64,000 nt of DNA from Sphingobacterium corticibacter (GCF_003076635.1 NZ_QDKG01000003.1:310001-374000); one strand, 5' to 3'. Shown: positions 1 to 8,709, counted from the first letter of the stretch. The notes: generated by a model not told the origin, from the letters alone. Translations and numbers: made by a program.

Positions 1-118
1 GGTATGGTACAGCACATCATGTGGAAGTCATATAAAGTATTTTCAGCATACGGGTAAACTAATTCAAATAAAATTCCGTTATCTTAGGGCATAGACCATT
101 TAATAAAGCCATCAAACT

Positions 119-622
119 ATGACATCAATAAAAAATGAATTGACAGGTTCATGGAAGTTGCTATCTTATATTGAGATATCCACCAATGGTGCTGATTCAT
201 TTTTCCCACTTGGAAATAACCCAAACGGCATACTAATTTATGCTGCGGATGGGTATATGTCTGTGCAGATATCTGGTACAGATGATAAAGATGAATCTTT
301 ATTAGAAGATAGTGTCAAATACTCCAACATCAACTATCGCAATTTTCTTTTTTTTAGCGGATCATACTATATAGACAATCGGCAAGCCACCGTGATTCAC
401 GATGTCATTACTTCCGTCACACCAGCACTGATCGGCAAAACGGTGGAACGTGACGTCACTTTCGAAGCTGATATTTTATATTTAAAGTCTACCAGACCCA
501 TTTTATCCAACGGAAAAATGGTGAATAGCTACATGACATGGCAGCGAATGGACAAGCCAGATCTCAGCCATCGGAAAGATCGACTCGCCGATAGAACTAG
601 TCACAAAATCAGTATCCTCTAG
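119..622 (+). CDS. Lipocalin-like domain protein (Lipocalin_5 type)
   Basis: 167 residues, cytosolic by appearance: no signal peptide or membrane segment. The N-terminal LTGSWKLLSYE-like opening (LTGSWKLLSYIEIS) followed by a GILIYAADGYMSVQI strand, a central SGSYYID strand and a closing MTWQRM strand is the pattern of the small Lipocalin_5 family, which makes a beta-barrel of unknown ligand. Length fits that family (about 140-170). The ATG at 119 is preceded by an AT-rich stretch without a Shine-Dalgarno sequence. The last 20 residues are basic and lie past the barrel. It stands alone, 87 nt before the PurF-like gene start. No substrate can be read from the sequence. It is not closely similar to the two Blc-type lipocalins elsewhere in the window. 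Confidence 0.72.
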   Translation: MTSIKNELTGSWKLLSYIEISTNGADSFFPLGNNPNGILIYAADGYMSVQISGTDDKDESLLEDSVKYSNINYRNFLFFSGSYYIDNRQATVIHDVITSVTPALIGKTVERDVTFEADILYLKSTRPILSNGKMVNSYMTWQRMDKPDLSHRKDRLADRTSHKISIL

Positions 623-656
623 TCTCAACTTTATTCCCGTGGTTTTACGCATTTTG

Positions 657-691
657 TTTGCAGGATTATGTACAATAATTCTGTACCTTTG
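657..691 (+). promoter_or_regulatory. Bacteroidota-type promoter of the PurF-like gene
   Basis: TTTG at 657-660 (-33 element) and TACCTTTG at 684-691 (a perfect TAnnTTTG -7 element), 23 nt apart, at the long end of the usual spacing. Transcription would start near 698. This excludes the ATG at 668 and supports the ATG at 710 as the real start. Confidence 0.6.
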
Positions 692-709
692 TCACTTCTA
701 AAAGGAACT

Positions 710-2623
710 ATGAGTGACGCAATAAAACACGAGTGCGGAATTGCCATGATCCGCTTATTAAAACCCCTCTCTTACTACCAAGAAAAGTATGGAACGCCCT
801 ATTATGGCATCAACAAACTGTATCTTTTGATGGAGAAACAGCATAATAGAGGTCAGGATGGAGCAGGAATAGCGACGATTAAGTTTGATGTAAAACCGGG
901 TAACCGTTACATCTCACGATACAGAGCGATGGGATCTACCGCAGTAGCAGATATTTTTGAATATGTGCAAAAGAAATTTGCCGCAGTAAACAAAGCTTAC
1001 CCTGAGCAATCCAAAGACCCACAATGGCTGAAGGACAATGTGAGTTTTACAGGAGAAGTATTGTTAGGGCACCTTCGCTACGGTACACACGGCAAAAATA
1101 GTATCGAGAGCTGTCATCCTTTTCTTCGGCAGAACAACTGGATGACCAGAAACTTGGTGTTAGCCGGTAACTTCAACATGACCAACGTAGATGAGCTACT
1201 CCAACAGCTTTACGATCTGGGTCAGCACCCGAAAGAGCAGGCCGATACGGTAACTGTTTTAGAAAAAATTGGTCATTTCTTAGATGAAGAAAATCAAGAA
1301 TTATTCGATCAGGCCAAGCGCGACGGTTTTTCGAATATCGAAATAAGTGGACAGATTGGTAAAAACTTGGATGTTTCCAAAATTTTGACCCGCTCAGCCA
1401 AGACGTGGGATGGTGGCTATACCATTGCTGGTATTTTCGGTCATGGAGATGCTTTTGTGATGCGCGATCCGGCAGGAATTCGTCCAGCGTTTTATTACCA
1501 GGATGAAGAGGTACTAGTAGTGGCTTCGGAGCGTCCAGTCATTCAGACGGCGTTCAATATTCCATTGGGAAGTGTGCAAGAAATCAAACCGGGATATGCC
1601 TTGATCGCCAAAAAAGATGGCACGATCACGCAAGAAATGTTCCGCGAACCAGCCGTTCAGAAGTCTTGTTCATTTGAACGCATCTATTTCTCTCGTGGGT
1701 CGGATGCTGATATCTACAAAGAACGTAAAGCTTTAGGTAAATTGCTTTGTCCGCAGGTACTCAACGCCGTACAGCATGATATCAAGAATACCGTATTTAG
1801 TTTTATTCCTAATACGGCAGAAGTATCCTACTACGGGATGATGGAAGGCGTGCAAGAATACGTACGCAGACATCAGAAAGAAGTACTGTTGCAACGTGCT
1901 GATAAAATCTCGGACAAGGAATTGGACGATATGTTGAGCATTCAGCCTCGCTTTGAGAAATTGAATGTGAAAGATGCAAAATTGCGGACTTTCATTACAC
2001 AAGATGCCGACCGTCAGGATATGGTACAGCACGTATACGACACCACGTATGGTATCGTACGCGATCACGAAGATACTATCGTCGCAATTGATGATTCTAT
2101 CGTACGCGGTACCACATTAAAGCAAAGTATTTTGACGATCTTGGATCGCTTGAATCCAAAGAAAATCGTGATTGTATCTTCGGCACCACAGATCCGTTAC
2201 CCGGATTGTTATGGTATCGATATGTCGAGAATGGGTGAATTCGTCGCTTTCGAAGCCGCAATTTCTCTTTTGAAACAGCGTGGATTGGCACATATCATTG
2301 AAGATGTATACCAAAAATGTTTGGCTTCACTGAACAAACCAAAAGACGAGGTAGAAAATTACGTGAAAGCGATCTACGAACCTTTTGAAGCGCAGGAAAT
2401 ATCAGACGAAATTGCGCGTATCATCAAACCACACCACTTAAATGCAGAAGTGGAGGTGCTTTTCCAAACGTTAGATAACTTACATATTGCTTGTCCAAAC
2501 CATTTGGGAGATTGGTATTTCTCAGGAGATTATCCAACGCCTGGCGGAAATAAAGTTGTGAATCGCGCCTTTATGAACTGGATGGAAGGTAAAAATGTAC
2601 GTGCTTACTTTAGCAGTAACTAA
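710..2623 (+). CDS. purF: Amidophosphoribosyltransferase, long Bacteroidota form
   Basis: 637 residues from the ATG at 710, which follows AAAGGA and the predicted promoter. An upstream in-frame ATG at 668 would lie before the transcription start. The N-terminal half is a class II (Ntn) glutamine amidotransferase: Cys9 after a short propeptide-like MSDAIKHE, then EKQHNRGQDGAGIA and GHLRYGTHG, with the FNMTN segment. The C-terminal half is a type I phosphoribosyltransferase with the PRPP loop VAIDDSIVRGTT near residues 460-471. It would transfer glutamine ammonia to PRPP to give phosphoribosylamine, the first step of purine synthesis. It is clearly longer than the roughly 470-500-residue canonical PurF, with extra sequence at both ends of the PRTase domain. 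Many Bacteroidota carry this long form, sometimes beside a canonical one, so a paralogous role cannot be excluded. purL lies 35 kb away. Confidence 0.82.
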   Translation: MSDAIKHECGIAMIRLLKPLSYYQEKYGTPYYGINKLYLLMEKQHNRGQDGAGIATIKFDVKPGNRYISRYRAMGSTAVADIFEYVQKKFAAVNKAYPEQSKDPQWLKDNVSFTGEVLLGHLRYGTHGKNSIESCHPFLRQNNWMTRNLVLAGNFNMTNVDELLQQLYDLGQHPKEQADTVTVLEKIGHFLDEENQELFDQAKRDGFSNIEISGQIGKNLDVSKILTRSAKTWDGGYTIAGIFGHGDAFVMRDPAGIRPAFYYQDEEVLVVASERPVIQTAFNIPLGSVQEIKPGYALIAKKDGTITQEMFREPAVQKSCSFERIYFSRGSDADIYKERKALGKLLCPQVLNAVQHDIKNTVFSFIPNTAEVSYYGMMEGVQEYVRRHQKEVLLQRADKISDKELDDMLSIQPRFEKLNVKDAKLRTFITQDADRQDMVQHVYDTTYGIVRDHEDTIVAIDDSIVRGTTLKQSILTILDRLNPKKIVIVSSAPQIRYPDCYGIDMSRMGEFVAFEAAISLLKQRGLAHIIEDVYQKCLASLNKPKDEVENYVKAIYEPFEAQEISDEIARIIKPHHLNAEVEVLFQTLDNLHIACPNHLGDWYFSGDYPTPGGNKVVNRAFMNWMEGKNVRAYFSSN

Positions 2624-2630
2624 TAACAAA

Positions 2631-2665
2631 AACGCTTTCAATCTTTAGGATTGAAAGCGTTTTTT
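2631..2665. terminator. Bidirectional terminator shared by purF and the HPP gene
   Basis: A 12-bp perfect stem, AACGCTTTCAAT (2631-2642) with its complement at 2650-2661, a 7-nt loop and a T run (2660-2665) on the plus side. On the minus strand the hairpin is followed by a T run (complement of 2626-2632). The stop codon of the minus-strand HPP gene (2645-2647) sits in the loop. Confidence 0.85.
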
Positions 2666-3244
2666 GATTTGTCGGCGACGTGATCGTCTCAGCCGAGATC
2701 GTTTTACGGGGTAATGTCGCTTAGAAGTGATGTTGTTGAAGATCAGTGCCACGACCAAAAGAATGATAGATCCGGATAGCACAGGGCTAAGTACGTACAG
2801 ATAACCCATACTGGATATTTTCGTGCCGCTCGCTACCGCAATCAACGCAGTCGCTCCGCCTGGCGGATGCAAAGTGCGTGTAAATTGCATAGCGACAATG
2901 GCAAAAGCAACCGCTAAGGGCGCGGTAATCCAGATGATGTCTGGACATATTTTACCCACGGTAACGCCTACTAAGGCAGAGACAACATGTCCGCCAACGA
3001 GATTGCGCGGTTGCGCCAACGGACTTTGAATAGCGCCATAAATCAATACACTGGATGCGCCGAATGAGCCGATTAAAAATATGCTTTCGAGGTGTGGCAA
3101 TTGGAAGGATTGCAGCAAAGCAATGATTCCGATACCGATAAATGCGCCGAGAAATGACCAAAATTGTTCCTTAAAATCAACGAGGGTTTCTTTGTAGAAT
3201 ACGTAGCGATAAACCCTAAAATGCCTGTTAATACCTTTCTTCAT
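2645..3244 (-). CDS. HPP family integral membrane protein
   Basis: 199 residues from the ATG at 3244; a longer version could start at 3277, but family members usually begin just before the HFRVYRYVFYKETLVD segment, as here. Four hydrophobic segments follow, and the signature motif is present as TLHPPGGATAL, which names the family (PF04982). Related plant and cyanobacterial proteins have been linked to nitrite transport, but bacterial members are mostly uncharacterised, so no substrate is proposed. The C-terminus is a strongly basic cytoplasmic tail (KRSRLRRSRRRQIKKRF). The last codons and the stop lie inside the hairpin of the shared terminator. It is divergent from the ceramidase-like gene, with about 55 nt between starts. 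Confidence 0.8.
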   Translation of the reverse strand: MKKGINRHFRVYRYVFYKETLVDFKEQFWSFLGAFIGIGIIALLQSFQLPHLESIFLIGSFGASSVLIYGAIQSPLAQPRNLVGGHVVSALVGVTVGKICPDIIWITAPLAVAFAIVAMQFTRTLHPPGGATALIAVASGTKISSMGYLYVLSPVLSGSIILLVVALIFNNITSKRHYPVKRSRLRRSRRRQIKKRFQS

Positions 3245-3300
3245 GCTAACTGTGATTCGCTGTCCGAAATTAAGCATTGAAGAATCAAATACGTCCTTTT

Positions 3301-4644
3301 ATGATGAAAAAAGCATTAAAAATATTCCTGATTACCGCGGTTTCGGTCTTCTTAATTCTATTTGCGTTGGTCGAGCGAATCGATCGTACACCAATGAACG
3401 AAACAGCACATTTTAAGACATGGAAAACGTTTATTAGCCAAAAGGAATTTGTTGAGCGAGATGGTGCGACGAAAGTAGGCTGGGCAAAAGTCAATATCAC
3501 ACCTTCCACATCCACGCCCATGGCGGGCTATGGCAATCGCTGGGGGAAGCATTATGAAGCGGTTCATGATTCACTTTATGTACGCGTCATCGCTGTACAA
3601 AATCCAAGCACTACGATTTATTTCCTCTCGGCGGATATGCTGATCATTCCACCCAATATTACCAATAGACTGGAAGCATTGCTTCAGAAAAACAACATTT
3701 CACTATCTAATGTGCATTTGAGCGCCACTCATACGCACCACGGACAAGGCGGTTGGGGACTAAAACTAGCTGGCAGGTTGTTCGCCGGAGCGTATGATGA
3801 AGACACGGAAATCAGACTTGCCAATCAATTCCACGATGCCATTGTGCAGTCTACAGCACAGCTAGAACCTGCACAGATTTATTTTGATGAGATCGAGGAT
3901 ACGGACAATATTCGCAATCGGCTTCCGGTAGAAGGTGGTCTGATAGATCCGTGGATTCGAAATTTGATATTTAAACGGGCTGACAGTACGCAAGCGGAAT
4001 TAGTGACTTATGGTGCGCATCCTACCGTCCTGAACAGAAAATTCTTGCAGTTATCGCGTGATTATCCAGGTATGTTGCTTGATTCAATCGAAAACGAGAA
4101 AGGGCATTTCGGATTATTTATGGCCGGCGCTGTCGGAAGTATGGGCGCGTTGAGTGAGGGCGACTCTGACATTGCTTGGGCCAAAGGAATGGCGCATGGT
4201 TTATATTCAAACATGCAAGATAGAGAGCAAGATGGTTACCGACTATTAACTGATCAGCTCGTGAGCGACTATATAGAAGTACCAATGCCAGAGCAATCTG
4301 CACGGATTAGCTTAAGTTATGCTTTACGACCTTGGGTTTTCCGTACTTTCTTTGGGGCGTACCCAACCTACATAAAAATCACTAAGATCGGTGACGTTTT
4401 GATGCTGGGTATGCCGGCTGATTTTTCTGGGGAGATCATGACGGAGTTAGATCGTTACGCGCAAGAGCGCGGTCTACACTTGATGATCACGAGCTTCAAT
4501 GGTGGATACATCGGATATATAACGCCAGACAAATGGTATGATACTGATCTGTATGAAACCACGACCATGTCTTGGAATGGCTTTCATTCGGGGGGCTATT
4601 TTACCCAAGTGGCCAAAGACATTATTGATAAGTTTGCGCAATAA
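3301..4644 (+). CDS. Neutral/alkaline non-lysosomal ceramidase-like protein, N-terminal domain only
   Basis: 447 residues from the ATG at 3301 (ATGATG; 3304 is equally possible; the TTG at 3277 overlaps the divergent gene). Residues about 5-22 form one hydrophobic segment, either an uncleaved anchor or a signal peptide. The body matches the N-terminal catalytic domain of neutral ceramidases (PF04734): VGWAKVNITPSTSTPMAGYG, then LSADMLIIP, the metal-ligand-like LSATHTHHGQGG, and GAHPTVLNR. The usual C-terminal Ig-like domain of full-length ceramidases is missing, as is common for the shorter bacterial relatives. Members hydrolyse an amide or related bond of lipids, but the true substrate here is unknown. 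Sphingobacteria contain sphingolipids, so a sphingolipid substrate is plausible inference. Confidence 0.75.
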   Translation: MMKKALKIFLITAVSVFLILFALVERIDRTPMNETAHFKTWKTFISQKEFVERDGATKVGWAKVNITPSTSTPMAGYGNRWGKHYEAVHDSLYVRVIAVQNPSTTIYFLSADMLIIPPNITNRLEALLQKNNISLSNVHLSATHTHHGQGGWGLKLAGRLFAGAYDEDTEIRLANQFHDAIVQSTAQLEPAQIYFDEIEDTDNIRNRLPVEGGLIDPWIRNLIFKRADSTQAELVTYGAHPTVLNRKFLQLSRDYPGMLLDSIENEKGHFGLFMAGAVGSMGALSEGDSDIAWAKGMAHGLYSNMQDREQDGYRLLTDQLVSDYIEVPMPEQSARISLSYALRPWVFRTFFGAYPTYIKITKIGDVLMLGMPADFSGEIMTELDRYAQERGLHLMITSFNGGYIGYITPDKWYDTDLYETTTMSWNGFHSGGYFTQVAKDIIDKFAQ

Positions 4645-4652
4645 TACGCTGA

Positions 4653-4946
4653 TCAATCTTGTTTATCGTCTTTTTTATCAGAGTGCCCCAATGATTTTTC
4701 TGGGTTGACCTCATCACGGATCAATTGTTTGAGCGCTTTGATTTCAGGAAATCCACCTTCCCGTTTACGATCATATACCACGCGCTCGTTAATACGGATC
4801 TGATATCTACCGCTTACGCCGCTTGGAATAAGCGTAACACCATGTACATCATCCACGAACGTGGTAAGTAATTCTTGCGCCATATACGCCGCTCGCAGCA
4901 TCCATCCGCATTTCGGACAATATTCTATTTGTATCGTCGGTTTCAT
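4653..4946 (-). CDS. SelT/SelW/SelH-like thioredoxin-fold protein, cysteine form
   Basis: 97 residues. The ATG at 4946 (MKPTIQIEYCPKCGW) is preferred over the upstream in-frame start at 4994, because the redox motif then falls at residues 10-13, as in the Rdx family. CPKC replaces the CxxU of selenoproteins, so no selenocysteine is needed. The GVTLIPSGVSGRYQIRIN and GGFPEIKALKQLIRD segments complete the family pattern. The tail (residues about 85-97) is charged. The molecular role is unknown; the family is thought to act in thiol redox chemistry. It ends 8 nt after the convergent ceramidase-like gene and lies divergent to the DUF808 gene. Confidence 0.8.
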   Translation of the reverse strand: MKPTIQIEYCPKCGWMLRAAYMAQELLTTFVDDVHGVTLIPSGVSGRYQIRINERVVYDRKREGGFPEIKALKQLIRDEVNPEKSLGHSDKKDDKQD

Positions 4947-5008
4947 GATGACAAGATAGATTTTTCGCGAGATATTACCTACATTTAGTCCCAATATACA
5001 TACTACCT

Positions 5009-5878
5009 ATGGCTTCAGGATTTTTTGCAATATTAGATGATATCGGCGCGCTAATGGACGATGTCGCAGTAACCAGTAAGATCGCAACACGCAAAACAGC
5101 GGGTATTTTGGGCGACGATCTCGCGGTCAATGCCGAGAAAGCCACCGGCTTTTTGGCTAATCGGGAAATTCCGGTATTGTGGGCCATTACCAAAGGTTCG
5201 TTTATCAACAAACTGATTATCGTACCGGTGGCATTGCTATTGAATGCTTTCTTTCCAGTGGCTATTCAGGTGATCTTGGTTTTGGGTGGATTTTACCTAG
5301 CTTATGAAGGCGTAGAGAAGATCGTAGAATTCTTATTTCACCGCAAAAAAGCCGGTCACGAAGTCGTAGCGGAAGCAACTGTAGATGCGGCTGCCATGGA
5401 AAAGGCTAAAGTACGCTCTGCTATCACCACCGATTTTATCCTTTCTGTAGAGATTGTGATTATCGCGCTGGGTACAGTATTAGATCGTAGCACAACGATA
5501 CAAGTCGTGACCGTTTCTGTTGTTGCGCTCTTGGCTACGATTGGCGTTTATGGAATCGTAGCTCTCATCGTGCGCATGGACGATGCAGGCTATCACTTAA
5601 TCAAAAAATCGGATAACAAAGGATTCCGTGCGAAACTGGGCAATGTGCTAGTAAAAGCATTGCCGATTGTCATCAAAACCTTAGGCGTAATCGGTACCAT
5701 AGCCTTAATCTTGGTTTCTGGCGGCATCTTCGTACACAATGTAGACTTCTTTCACGGCATACTGCCTAATCTACCAAGCATAATAACCGAAGTATTAATC
5801 GGTTTGATAGCGGGATTAGTTGCGCTATTTGCCGTATTCCTCGGCAAAAAGATCATGGGAGCATTTCGTAAAGCTTAG
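5009..5878 (+). CDS. DUF808 membrane protein (YedI-like)
   Basis: 289 residues. The opening (FFAILDDIGALMDDVAVTSK, then KTAGILGDDLAVNAEKATGF and REIPVLWAITKGS) is the conserved core of DUF808, represented by Escherichia coli YedI. At least five hydrophobic segments follow, alternating with charged loops, which indicates an inner-membrane protein. The function of the family is not known. The ATG at 5009 is preceded by TACATTTA (4979-4986), one base from a -7 element. The 3' end overlaps the convergent yitT-like gene by 4 nt, and the two stop codons interlock (TAG on plus, TAA on minus within CTTAG). Confidence 0.82.
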   Translation: MASGFFAILDDIGALMDDVAVTSKIATRKTAGILGDDLAVNAEKATGFLANREIPVLWAITKGSFINKLIIVPVALLLNAFFPVAIQVILVLGGFYLAYEGVEKIVEFLFHRKKAGHEVVAEATVDAAAMEKAKVRSAITTDFILSVEIVIIALGTVLDRSTTIQVVTVSVVALLATIGVYGIVALIVRMDDAGYHLIKKSDNKGFRAKLGNVLVKALPIVIKTLGVIGTIALILVSGGIFVHNVDFFHGILPNLPSIITEVLIGLIAGLVALFAVFLGKKIMGAFRKA

Positions 5879-6756
5879 TGCTTTACGATTTCCTTGACGA
5901 TTCCTCCCTGAGGTTCGCGCACAGTTTGTGTGAAGATAAATGCTTTGGGATCGATGGCATGTACAATATTGCGCAGTTTGCGTACTTCTAACCGGGTTAC
6001 AATGGTGAAGATGATATCTACCTCTGTGCTATGCTCAAAAGATTCTTTCATAAAGCCACGTTCACCTTTATAAACCGTGATACCGCGATTCAACGATAAT
6101 ACCAGCGCGCGTTTCACTGCTTCACTATCCGAGGATACGATCGTTACACCCGTGTAGGCTTCAATACCTTCGATCACATATTTCGTGGTCTGGCTCGCGA
6201 TTAGATAAGTTAGGATTGCGTATAGAGCTGTTTCGATCCCGATAAATGCGGCAGCGATAATGAATATAATCATATTCATCCCTAAGATGATTTCGGTAAT
6301 GGTAAAGCTGCTTCGTTTGAAAGTTAGCAAGGCCAACACTTCCATTCCATCAAACGTACCGCCACCACGCATCGAAAGACCGATGCCAATTCCCATAAAA
6401 AAACCACCGAACATCGCCACTAAAAGACGATCGTGCGTAAGTTCTGGAAAGGATAGGAAATGCATGGTCAAAGCAATCAAGATGATTGTTAAGCTACTGC
6501 GTATCGCAAAATTACGACCTACTTTAGCAAATGATAACACGATAAACGGAATGTTTAGCAAGACTAATACAATGCCCAGATTCCAACCGTACACTTCATG
6601 TAATAATAACGATATTCCGGTGACTCCGCCATCCAGGAAGTGATTAGGAACCAAAAAACTTTTAAGCGCAAAACTAGCCGATAAGACACCCAATATTAGA
6701 AATAGAACATCATAAATAGTGAAAAGCGAACCATGTTTTTGGGAAGAAGAAGACAT
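5875..6756 (-). CDS. YitT family membrane protein
   Basis: 293 residues. The N-terminal two thirds carry five to six hydrophobic helices with the family patterns SFLVPNHFLDGGVTGISLLL and GGGTFDGMEVLALL (YitT_membrane, formerly DUF161). The C-terminal about 90 residues form the soluble DUF2179 domain (VTIVSSDSEAVKRALV, then RGITVYKGERGF and VVTRLEVRKLRNIVHAIDPKAFI). This two-domain build is usual for the family, whose function is unknown. The start is an ATG at 6756 with SSSSQKHG after it. Convergent overlap with DUF808 leaves no room for an intergenic terminator between them. Confidence 0.82.
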   Translation of the reverse strand: MSSSSQKHGSLFTIYDVLFLILGVLSASFALKSFLVPNHFLDGGVTGISLLLHEVYGWNLGIVLVLLNIPFIVLSFAKVGRNFAIRSSLTIILIALTMHFLSFPELTHDRLLVAMFGGFFMGIGIGLSMRGGGTFDGMEVLALLTFKRSSFTITEIILGMNMIIFIIAAAFIGIETALYAILTYLIASQTTKYVIEGIEAYTGVTIVSSDSEAVKRALVLSLNRGITVYKGERGFMKESFEHSTEVDIIFTIVTRLEVRKLRNIVHAIDPKAFIFTQTVREPQGGIVKEIVKH

Positions 6757-6832
6757 AATAGACTAAAGCAATTGTTGGTGTAGTTTTGTTATTAATTAGG
6801 CTGCAAAGCCGCAGGCCAAATATATCATTATC

Positions 6833-6864
6833 TTTCACTATTTCGAAACTATTCCCTAAGTTTG
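6833..6864 (+). promoter_or_regulatory. Promoter of the small exported protein gene at 6896
   Basis: TTTC at 6833-6836 and a perfect TAnnTTTG element, TAAGTTTG, at 6857-6864, separated by 20 nt. Transcription would start near 6871, giving a leader of about 25 nt before the ATG at 6896. Confidence 0.5.
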
Positions 6865-6895
6865 ATAAGCGGCACAAGCTGCATTTCCATCTACT

Positions 6896-7351
6896 ATGAT
6901 TCGACAGACTTTGTTGTGCTTGCTTTTCTTTCCGTTGATGTTATGGGCGAATACCTTGGAAGATCTTCGTAATAAATATACAGACGTAGTTGCTGATAGC
7001 GAATTATGCAAAGATCTAATCGACAACCTCTCAGACAAGAAAGATTTATCATCTACCGAGAGAGCTTATCTAGGAGCTATACAAACTATATGGGCCAATC
7101 ATACCAAAAGCCCCATCAGCAAATGGAAGACTTTTCAGCGTGGTAAAGATAATATTGAAGCTGCCGTGAAAGCGTCGCCCAATAATATCGAAATTCGCAT
7201 GTTGCGATACTCTGTACAAAGTAACTGTCCAAAATTCTTGAACTATTATGATGAAATGGATGCGGATAGAGACTACATCGTAGAAAACAAAGCGCAGATC
7301 AAATCTCCTGCCTTGGTAAAGATGTACCATGGTTTGTTCAAATCCACCTAG
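6896..7351 (+). CDS. Small exported protein of unknown function
   Basis: 151 residues. A signal peptide of about 18 residues is visible (MIRQTLLCLLFFPLMLWA, likely cleaved after WA), so the mature protein is probably periplasmic. The remainder is helical and charged, with two cysteines (in SELCKDL and SNCPKFL) and a stretch KASPNNIEIRMLRYSVQSNCP that resembles one tetratricopeptide-like helix pair. I do not recognise an enzyme motif. Similar short proteins occur widely in Bacteroidota, as far as I recall. The start is supported by the promoter 32 nt upstream. It precedes crtY by 68 nt on the same strand, but the two are not obviously related in function. Confidence 0.6.
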   Translation: MIRQTLLCLLFFPLMLWANTLEDLRNKYTDVVADSELCKDLIDNLSDKKDLSSTERAYLGAIQTIWANHTKSPISKWKTFQRGKDNIEAAVKASPNNIEIRMLRYSVQSNCPKFLNYYDEMDADRDYIVENKAQIKSPALVKMYHGLFKST

Positions 7352-7419
7352 TTCAATTCTGATCGGCATATTGATAGTTAATCTCACAAACTTTTAATCC
7401 TTCTCAACGTTTTACGGAA

Positions 7420-8589
7420 ATGCAGCAATCCGCTACCAATTATCATATCGCCGTTTTAGGGGCTGGCATCACTGGAGTCACCCTGCTACTAGAAGGTTTA
7501 AAACAACAACTTTGGAAGGATAAATCTATCTTACTCATCGGCGATTCCCTGGTAAAAACGCCAAATAAACGCATATCATTTTGGTCAACAACAGACGATC
7601 TTGTACCCGATTTTCCACACTTAAAATGGAATAAGCTTGCTGTGGTCTCCAACGAGGGAAACAAAATACCATTGCAACTAGACGAATATGCGTATTACAG
7701 CTTTGATGCTGCGGCCTATCGGCAGCATGCCTTGGCAGAATTGGGTAAATACGACAATGTCACTATCGTCGAAGCTAAAGTAAAGCATGTTGATCAAAAT
7801 GATGCACACTGCGAGATCCATACTGATCAGGGGCATTTTGTCGCGGATTATGTTTTTCAGACAGTCTATCAAAAGCCTGTGTTAAAGGCGAAGAGCCTGT
7901 ATTTCTTACAGCATTTTACGGGCTGGAAAATTCGTACAGAGCAAGTCTTTTGGCAAAATGATGAAGCGATTATGATGGATTATCGCACTACCCAAGAGCA
8001 TGGAACTTCATTTATCTACGCATTACCTGCTTCTCAGCACGAAATATTCGTGGAATATACGATCTTCTCCCAGACATTGATCTCTAGCGCTGAATATGCT
8101 GAAAAGTTAGATTTATACCTGCGGGAAGTTTGTGGAGTTACAGAGTATAAAATTTTGGAAGAGGAGCATGGTGTCATTCCGATGACGGATCACCATTTTA
8201 AAAGACGGGATGGCCGTGTGACTTTTCTAGGGTCAGCAGGAGGGGATACGCGCGGATCTACTGGCTATACGTTCACCAATGCGAGGCGAACCATAAATCA
8301 TATTTTACAATCGTTCAAAAATGGTACCTGGCCAAATTTTAATTTCCCTCAGCAGCATAAAGAACAGTTTTATGATGCAATTTTGCTGCATGTATTAGCC
8401 CAAGGAAAATACCCTGGGCACACGTTATTTGCTGATTTGTTTCGGAAAGCGCGCGCTTCGCACGTCTTTCAATTTTTAGACGGTCAGTCTAATTTTCAGA
8501 ATGACCTTCGCATTATGTTGAGCTTACGCAAATGGCCCTTTATAGTGGGCATGCTGCGGACGCTACGTTTGATGATAATCAAAAGATAA
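7420..8589 (+). CDS. crtY: Lycopene beta-cyclase (CrtY type)
   Basis: 389 residues. The N-terminus holds an FAD/NAD dinucleotide-binding motif, IAVLGAGITGVTLLLEG (about residues 9-25). Family landmarks follow: RISFWS, YYSFDAAAYRQHAL, MDYRT near residue 190, an FVEYTIFS strand (the catalytic-loop region of plant and bacterial cyclases), and the C-terminal FLGSAGGDTRGSTGYTF. It should cyclise lycopene to beta-carotene in the membrane. The other carotenoid genes (crtI, crtB, crtZ) are 18 kb downstream, so crtY is unlinked here. The gene starts at an ATG after ACGGAA. A 39-codon minus-strand ORF begins at the base right after its stop codon. Confidence 0.85.
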   Translation: MQQSATNYHIAVLGAGITGVTLLLEGLKQQLWKDKSILLIGDSLVKTPNKRISFWSTTDDLVPDFPHLKWNKLAVVSNEGNKIPLQLDEYAYYSFDAAAYRQHALAELGKYDNVTIVEAKVKHVDQNDAHCEIHTDQGHFVADYVFQTVYQKPVLKAKSLYFLQHFTGWKIRTEQVFWQNDEAIMMDYRTTQEHGTSFIYALPASQHEIFVEYTIFSQTLISSAEYAEKLDLYLREVCGVTEYKILEEEHGVIPMTDHHFKRRDGRVTFLGSAGGDTRGSTGYTFTNARRTINHILQSFKNGTWPNFNFPQQHKEQFYDAILLHVLAQGKYPGHTLFADLFRKARASHVFQFLDGQSNFQNDLRIMLSLRKWPFIVGMLRTLRLMIIKR

Positions 8590-8709
8590 TTAGCTCGCTT
8601 CTGCTAAATCCATGTCTTCGGCAGCTTCTTCTTCTAGAATCGCCATTAACAATAGGTAATATCCTTTTTCCAACCCTAATTTTGCTGCTTTTGTTTCGAT
8701 AGTATCCAT
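8590..8709 (-). CDS. Possible 39-residue acidic small protein
   Basis: An ORF of 39 codons on the minus strand, immediately convergent with crtY (stop codons adjacent, no gap). The ATG at 8709 is preceded by AAAGG at a suitable distance, one of the better ribosome sites in the window. The predicted protein is MDTIETKAAKLGLEKGYYLL plus a very acidic tail (EEEAAEDMDLAEAS): a short amphipathic helix followed by negative charge. No cysteine and no signal peptide. I cannot name a family. Its coding status rests on the ribosome site, a sensible amino-acid composition and its position; it could still be chance. Confidence 0.4.
   Translation of the reverse strand: MDTIETKAAKLGLEKGYYLLLMAILEEEAAEDMDLAEAS

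Noticed and set aside
1..118. A possible 3' end of a gene before the window, with TAA at 55-57
   Set aside because: One reading frame is open to that stop, but 18 codons cannot show a protein family or even coding status.
668..709. Upstream in-frame ATG of the PurF-like gene
   Set aside because: It lies before the predicted transcription start and would add 14 residues ahead of the propeptide-like MSDAIKHE.
3277..3300. TTG start for the ceramidase-like gene overlapping the HPP gene
   Set aside because: Overlaps the divergent gene's possible start and gives no better signal peptide; ATG at 3301 is preferred.
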